A DNA stretch of 64,000 nucleotides from Calothrix brevissima NIES-22 (GTDB lineage Bacteria; Cyanobacteriota; Cyanobacteriia; Cyanobacteriales; Nostocaceae): the NCBI RefSeq assembly GCF_002367995.1, contig NZ_AP018207.1, positions 6,212,646 through 6,276,645 of the forward strand. Reading direction: 5' to 3'. Positions 63,515-64,000 of this stretch are shown piece after piece. Position 1 is the first letter of the stretch. Each line of letters begins with the position of its first letter. The translations under genes and the position numbers were made by a program. The notes below the pieces were generated by a model that did no database searches, was not told where the DNA came from, and was given only the letters and a program-made list of their open reading frames with translations.

Positions 63515-64000
63515 TCAAGCACGCCCAACCAAGCTAGCAACAACTGTGGCTAATTCTGCTGGTTCAATGGGTTTGGGTAAATGTAATTGATAACCTTCTT
63601 GAATAGCGCGCATTCTGTCTTCTGCTCTAGCATAAGCTGTCAGGGCGGCGGCGGGAATATCTCCCCCTTGCTCTGGTGGAAGCGATCGCACTTTGCGGAT
63701 GAATGAGTAACCGTCTTCGATTGGCATACCGATGTCGCTGACAATGACATCTGGTTTCCACTGTTGAATTATTTCTAAGGCTTCTTGAACTGATGGGGCT
63801 GCTTGTACTTCGGCTTGGGCTTGTTGCAGTACAGTCGCGATAAAGTCTCGGCTGTCGTCTTCATCGTCCACAACTAGCACCCTTGTACCTAATAAGGAAG
63901 GCAATAAAACTGGTGCGGAATCTTCTTCCTGAGGGACTTGGGGAATATTTGTCTGGGTGGGCGACAACAAAGGTAGGTTGACTGTAAATGTTGAGCCTTG
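63515..64000 (-). CDS. hybrid histidine kinase, C-terminal part (cut by window edge)
   Basis: The frame stays open to the right edge. The first visible residues, GSTFTVNLPLL, are the last strand of a histidine kinase ATPase domain, so the gene is a hybrid kinase whose 5' part lies beyond the window. After a Pro/Gln/Glu linker comes a receiver domain (about the last 125 residues) with VVDDEDDSRD, the phospho-acceptor in VIVSDIGMPIEDG, the Thr in ALTAYA and Lys in LPKPIEP. A TTG inside the frame could be mistaken for the start of a separate receiver protein. Confidence 0.88.
   Translation of the reverse strand, partial: QGSTFTVNLPLLSPTQTNIPQVPQEEDSAPVLLPSLLGTRVLVVDDEDDSRDFIATVLQQAQAEVQAAPSVQEALEIIQQWKPDVIVSDIGMPIEDGYSFIRKVRSLPPEQGGDIPAAALTAYARAEDRMRAIQEGYQLHLPKPIEPAELATVVASLVGRA

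Noticed and set aside
63347-63553. 68-residue plus-strand frame after the GNAT gene
   Set aside because: It is read mainly through GGGCATT and pyrimidine repeats and overlaps the end of the kinase gene.

Overview
The window reads as a chromosomal segment from a filamentous, probably heterocyst-forming cyanobacterium of the Nostocales. This rests on four things. The octamer GCGATCGC (HIP1) recurs throughout. Heptanucleotide tandem repeats (the STRR type described from Calothrix) fill many intergenic gaps. Dispersed Nostoc-type palindromic repeats are common. The gas vesicle proteins GvpA and GvpC closely match what I remember of Calothrix/Anabaena proteins. No rRNA or tRNA gene, CRISPR array or intact transposase was found.

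Layout. 0.3-3 kb: a Cache-HAMP class III nucleotide cyclase whose base-reading residues look guanylate-specific, then a 21-bp tandem array that encodes perfect heptads. 3-8 kb: a TPR-CHAT protease, a di-heme cytochrome c and a lone RelN-type antitoxin. 8-18 kb: secA with a clear terminator, then an exported WD40 protein followed 26 bp later by an exported WD40-TPR-CHAT protease. 18-28 kb: a complete gas vesicle region. On the minus strand it runs gvpA, gvpA, gvpC, gvpN, gvpJ, gvpK, gvpF, gvpG; gvpV lies on the plus strand; a second minus-strand operon carries a GvpF/L-family protein, a double ArsA/Get3-like ATPase and a double-ring CDC48-like AAA protein. 28-38 kb: housekeeping and small enzymes (proA, YdcF-like, DUF4330, M48 peptidase, PPP phosphatase, sulfurtransferase, mnmD, HD-GYP response regulator) plus the decayed 3' end of an IS605-type tnpB element. 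38-41 kb: a tidy arsenic operon, arsR-acr3-arsC-arsH, with candidate ArsR operators. 41-58 kb: glmU, a type II NADH dehydrogenase, a GH3-family protein, a large beta-propeller/PKD protein, a cysteine desulfurase, a phospholipase D-like lipoprotein with an EF-hand and helix-hairpin-helix, a chaB pseudogene, a two-component pair, an NdbB-like dehydrogenase and a HAD hydrolase. 58-64 kb: a repeat-rich gap, an M50-type membrane peptidase, an OFA-type MFS transporter with a MITE inserted at its stop codon, a GNAT protein and the 3' part of a hybrid histidine kinase running off the right edge.

Three groups of genes clearly work together. The gas vesicle genes make shell (A), outer brace (C), nucleation and assembly factors (J, K, F, G, N, V) and apparently dedicated ATPases for chaperoning or disassembly. 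The ars genes form a sense-reduce-export module. The WD40/CHAT pair looks like an exported sensor and protease module. The most interesting leads are the gas vesicle ATPase operon, the exported WD40 plus WD40-TPR-CHAT pair, the EF-hand phospholipase D lipoprotein, the 21-bp heptad array and the MITEs that abut stop codons. All family assignments are made by eye from motifs and memory; no search was run.
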